A stretch of DNA of 6,839 nucleotides from contig DPJL01000235.1 in assembly GCA_003543035.1 (NCBI GenBank), positions 8,201 to 15,039 of the forward strand. Direction: 5' to 3'. The stretch is from Micromonosporaceae bacterium. Its GTDB lineage: Bacteria > Actinomycetota > Actinomycetes > Mycobacteriales > Micromonosporaceae. The position numbers were made by a program, and so were the translations under genes. Each line of letters starts with the position of its first letter. Positions within the stretch are counted from its first letter, which is position 1. The notes under the pieces were generated by a model that saw only the letters and a program-made list of their open reading frames with translations, ran no database searches and was not told the origin of the DNA. Positions 5,452 to 6,839 of this stretch are shown here, piece by piece.

Positions 5452-6059
5452 GGCTTCACCACCCGGGACGGCGCGAGGGTGGCGGCGGCCGGATCGAGCT
5501 CGTATCCGCCGGGCAGCTCGATGTTGGCCATCGCGTCCATCCGGTGGTCGCCGGACTTCCTCGCGAACCGCACGGTGGCTCCGGCGACGGCATCGCGCGG
5601 GATCTCGAAAGCGACTTCGCCCTCCACCGGGATCCCAGGCTGAAGGGTGCGGGCACTTGAGACGAGCGTTTGCTTCACCCGATCGCTGGCCAGATAGGTG
5701 CGGCCGGACTTGTCGACCAGCGCGGCATAGCCGATCAGCATCGCCTCGGCGCGGGCAGTGACCCGGATCTTCAGGATCACCCAGACCCCCGAACTGTCGT
5801 GATCTATCCCGCTTGACTTCACCACCGAGGCGTAGCGGGCACTGATCAGTTTGACGTCAAAGGTCCGCACGTCGACGTTGTCGCCCGGCTTTCCGGCGAT
5901 CAGGAACGGCGCGTGGCTGGTGTCGGTGTCCGGACTGAGATCGATCAGCAGCTGGCCGAGCACGAGGGCGACGATGACCAGGATGACGGACCCGATGGCG
6001 GCGAGCACCTTCTGCAGCGGGCCGAGCTGACGGTGGCGTCCATGCATTGGCTGGGTCAT
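5448..6059 (-). CDS. Membrane-anchored protein with DUF4352-like extracytoplasmic domain; second gene of the trio
   Basis: The product has 203 residues. After a short basic head (MTQPMHGRHRQLGPLQK) comes one strongly hydrophobic segment at about 18-40, then an outer domain. The strands GVWVILKIRVTARAEA, GYAALVDKSGRTYLASDR and LQPGIPVEGEVAFEIPRD follow the order seen in DUF4352-type Ig-like proteins: a core strand, then 'D-x-x-G-x-x-Y', then 'L-x-P-G-x-x-x-x-G-x-x-x-F'. This is the clearest of the three. Function is unknown. The start at 6059 is chosen because GAGG lies five bases upstream and the codon overlaps the stop of the first gene (ATGA at 6059-6056). An in-frame extension to 6212 would bury it in that gene and is rejected. 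There are no cysteines and no lipobox. Confidence 0.85.
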   Translation of the reverse strand: MTQPMHGRHRQLGPLQKVLAAIGSVILVIVALVLGQLLIDLSPDTDTSHAPFLIAGKPGDNVDVRTFDVKLISARYASVVKSSGIDHDSSGVWVILKIRVTARAEAMLIGYAALVDKSGRTYLASDRVKQTLVSSARTLQPGIPVEGEVAFEIPRDAVAGATVRFARKSGDHRMDAMANIELPGGYELDPAAATLAPSRVVKP

Positions 6060-6751
6060 GAGGGCCTCGGGGTAGCCGACGGCGATTTCGGTGCAGGCGA
6101 CTTTGCCGAAGGAGTCGGAGAGGCGGAGGGGCTTGGCGATGCCGGTGTGGCCGTTCGCTTGTCCACGAGCGGCAATGTCACCTCGCCGGCGGGCATCTCC
6201 TCGGGCATCCACTGCATGGACCCGCCGAACGACTCTTTGCGATGGATCCGCAGGTTGACCTGCACGGTCACCTCTTTGGGCGCCGGCGTGCCCGCTTTGC
6301 GCTCCCAGAAGAACGCCACCTCCTCGGGCATCCCCGGGTGCAGCATCCCGGTCCTGGCGCCATCGCGGACCAGCATCGGGGTGGGTCGCTTGTCCACCAG
6401 ACCGTCCACTCCGGACAGCTGAATCATCCCGCTGAGGGCGGTCCAGCTCTCCTCGGCGGTGATCTCCACCTTGGCGACCACGACCAGCCAGTGGTTGGCC
6501 TTGTCCTGGAGCACCATTGGCGGCAGGGTCTGGTGCAGCTGGACCTTGGTGACGGTGATGAGCCCAGGGCCGCCGTCAATGGCTGTGCCGACCGCAACGG
6601 CCGGTGCCTTGCGCGTCACCGGCTCCAACCCGCCGAACAGGCCGGACACGCCGAGCGCGAGCACGGCTATGCCGACGCCCCAGCGGCGCAACGACTGCCG
6701 CGCGAGACGCGTAACCACTCGCTTACTCAGAGTGCTACTACCTGCGGTCAT
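6056..6751 (-). CDS. Exported or membrane-anchored protein with DUF4352-like domain and Ser/Pro-rich tail; first gene of the trio
   Basis: The product has 231 residues from the ATG at 6751. The head is very basic (SKRVVTRLARQSLRR) and is followed by one hydrophobic segment at about 24-42, which could be a membrane anchor or an uncleaved signal. The outer domain has NHWLVVVAKVEITAEES, then GMIQLSGVDGLVD and LHPGMPEEVAFFWERK, in the same order as the second gene. The last 35 residues are low in complexity, mostly Ser, Pro, Ala, Thr and Lys, as in wall-spanning or flexible surface tails. In-frame starts at 6775 (ATG) and 6784 (GTG) would add a short uncharged head before the basic region. The ATG at 6751 is preferred, with a G-rich site (GTGGTGGGGGG) just upstream. 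The function is unknown. Confidence 0.8.
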   Translation of the reverse strand: MTAGSSTLSKRVVTRLARQSLRRWGVGIAVLALGVSGLFGGLEPVTRKAPAVAVGTAIDGGPGLITVTKVQLHQTLPPMVLQDKANHWLVVVAKVEITAEESWTALSGMIQLSGVDGLVDKRPTPMLVRDGARTGMLHPGMPEEVAFFWERKAGTPAPKEVTVQVNLRIHRKESFGGSMQWMPEEMPAGEVTLPLVDKRTATPASPSPSASPTPSAKSPAPKSPSATPRPS

Positions 6752-6839
6752 TCCCCCCACCACGACGGGGAGCATACCCACCACCCGCCAGGTCCCGCAG
6801 CCTCGTCACCTCGGCCGCCCAAGATCCGCGTGATCAGGG
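6752..6839 (-). other. Right edge: region upstream of the trio, possible end of a fourth gene
   Basis: No complete gene is visible. One minus-strand frame is open from the window edge to a TGA at 6750-6748 that would overlap the ATG at 6751 by four bases, as in the two later junctions. It reads LITRILGGRGDEAAG, then PGGWVCSPSWWGE. Its third codon positions are mostly G or C, which would suit an upstream gene. However, 29 open codons in GC-rich DNA are weak evidence. A second frame ends earlier with a TGA after LGRPR. A -10-like TATGCT (6776-6771) exists without a -35 box. Confidence 0.25.

Noticed and set aside
6060..6212. In-frame N-terminal extension of the second trio gene
   Set aside because: It overlaps the coding end of the first trio gene by about 150 bases and would put 51 polar residues before the membrane segment. 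The ATGA start at 6059 has a ribosome-binding site.
1..6839. Mobile element, CRISPR array or RNA gene
   Set aside because: No terminal inverted repeats with a transposase, no regularly spaced repeats and no tRNA or rRNA sequence were seen on either strand.

Overview
The window comes from a GC-rich actinomycete chromosome. The codons have a strong G/C third-position bias, the promoters are of TAGGAT/TAnnnT type, at least one start looks leaderless, one protein carries a Tat signal, and the left-edge gene begins like actinobacterial Nei2. The genus cannot be read from the sequence. There is no sign of a prophage, insertion sequence, CRISPR array, tRNA or rRNA. It looks like ordinary chromosome carrying several poorly described genes.

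Left part (1-1110). The first codons of a DNA-repair glycosylase of the endonuclease VIII (Nei) type lie on the minus strand at the edge. They diverge from a dodecin, a small flavin-binding protein, read from 215 on the plus strand. The dodecin stop codon directly abuts the stop of a convergent 212-residue protein of unknown function. That protein's start is preceded by a perfect 8+6+8 inverted repeat (1095-1116), which overlaps a candidate -10 box and looks like an operator.

Middle part (1111-3624). Two minus-strand genes, 15 bases apart, form a probable operon: a Tat-exported right-handed beta-helix protein of the pectate-lyase superfamily, followed by a GNAT acetyltransferase. Their promoter region (3532-3624) is shared with a divergent plus-strand gene for a large multi-pass membrane protein, which appears to be leaderless with a GTG start.

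Right part (3625-6839). The membrane protein runs into the 3' end of a minus-strand operon and overlaps it antisense by 120 bases with the codons in register. That operon has three genes (6056-6751, 5448-6059, 4837-5451) joined by two ATGA overlaps. Each product has one N-terminal membrane anchor and an extracytoplasmic domain, and the three can be aligned by eye as diverged relatives of a DUF4352-like beta-sandwich type. They probably form a translationally coupled set of cell-surface proteins. This trio and the membrane protein facing it are the best candidates in the window for an undescribed system. No function can be assigned from sequence alone.
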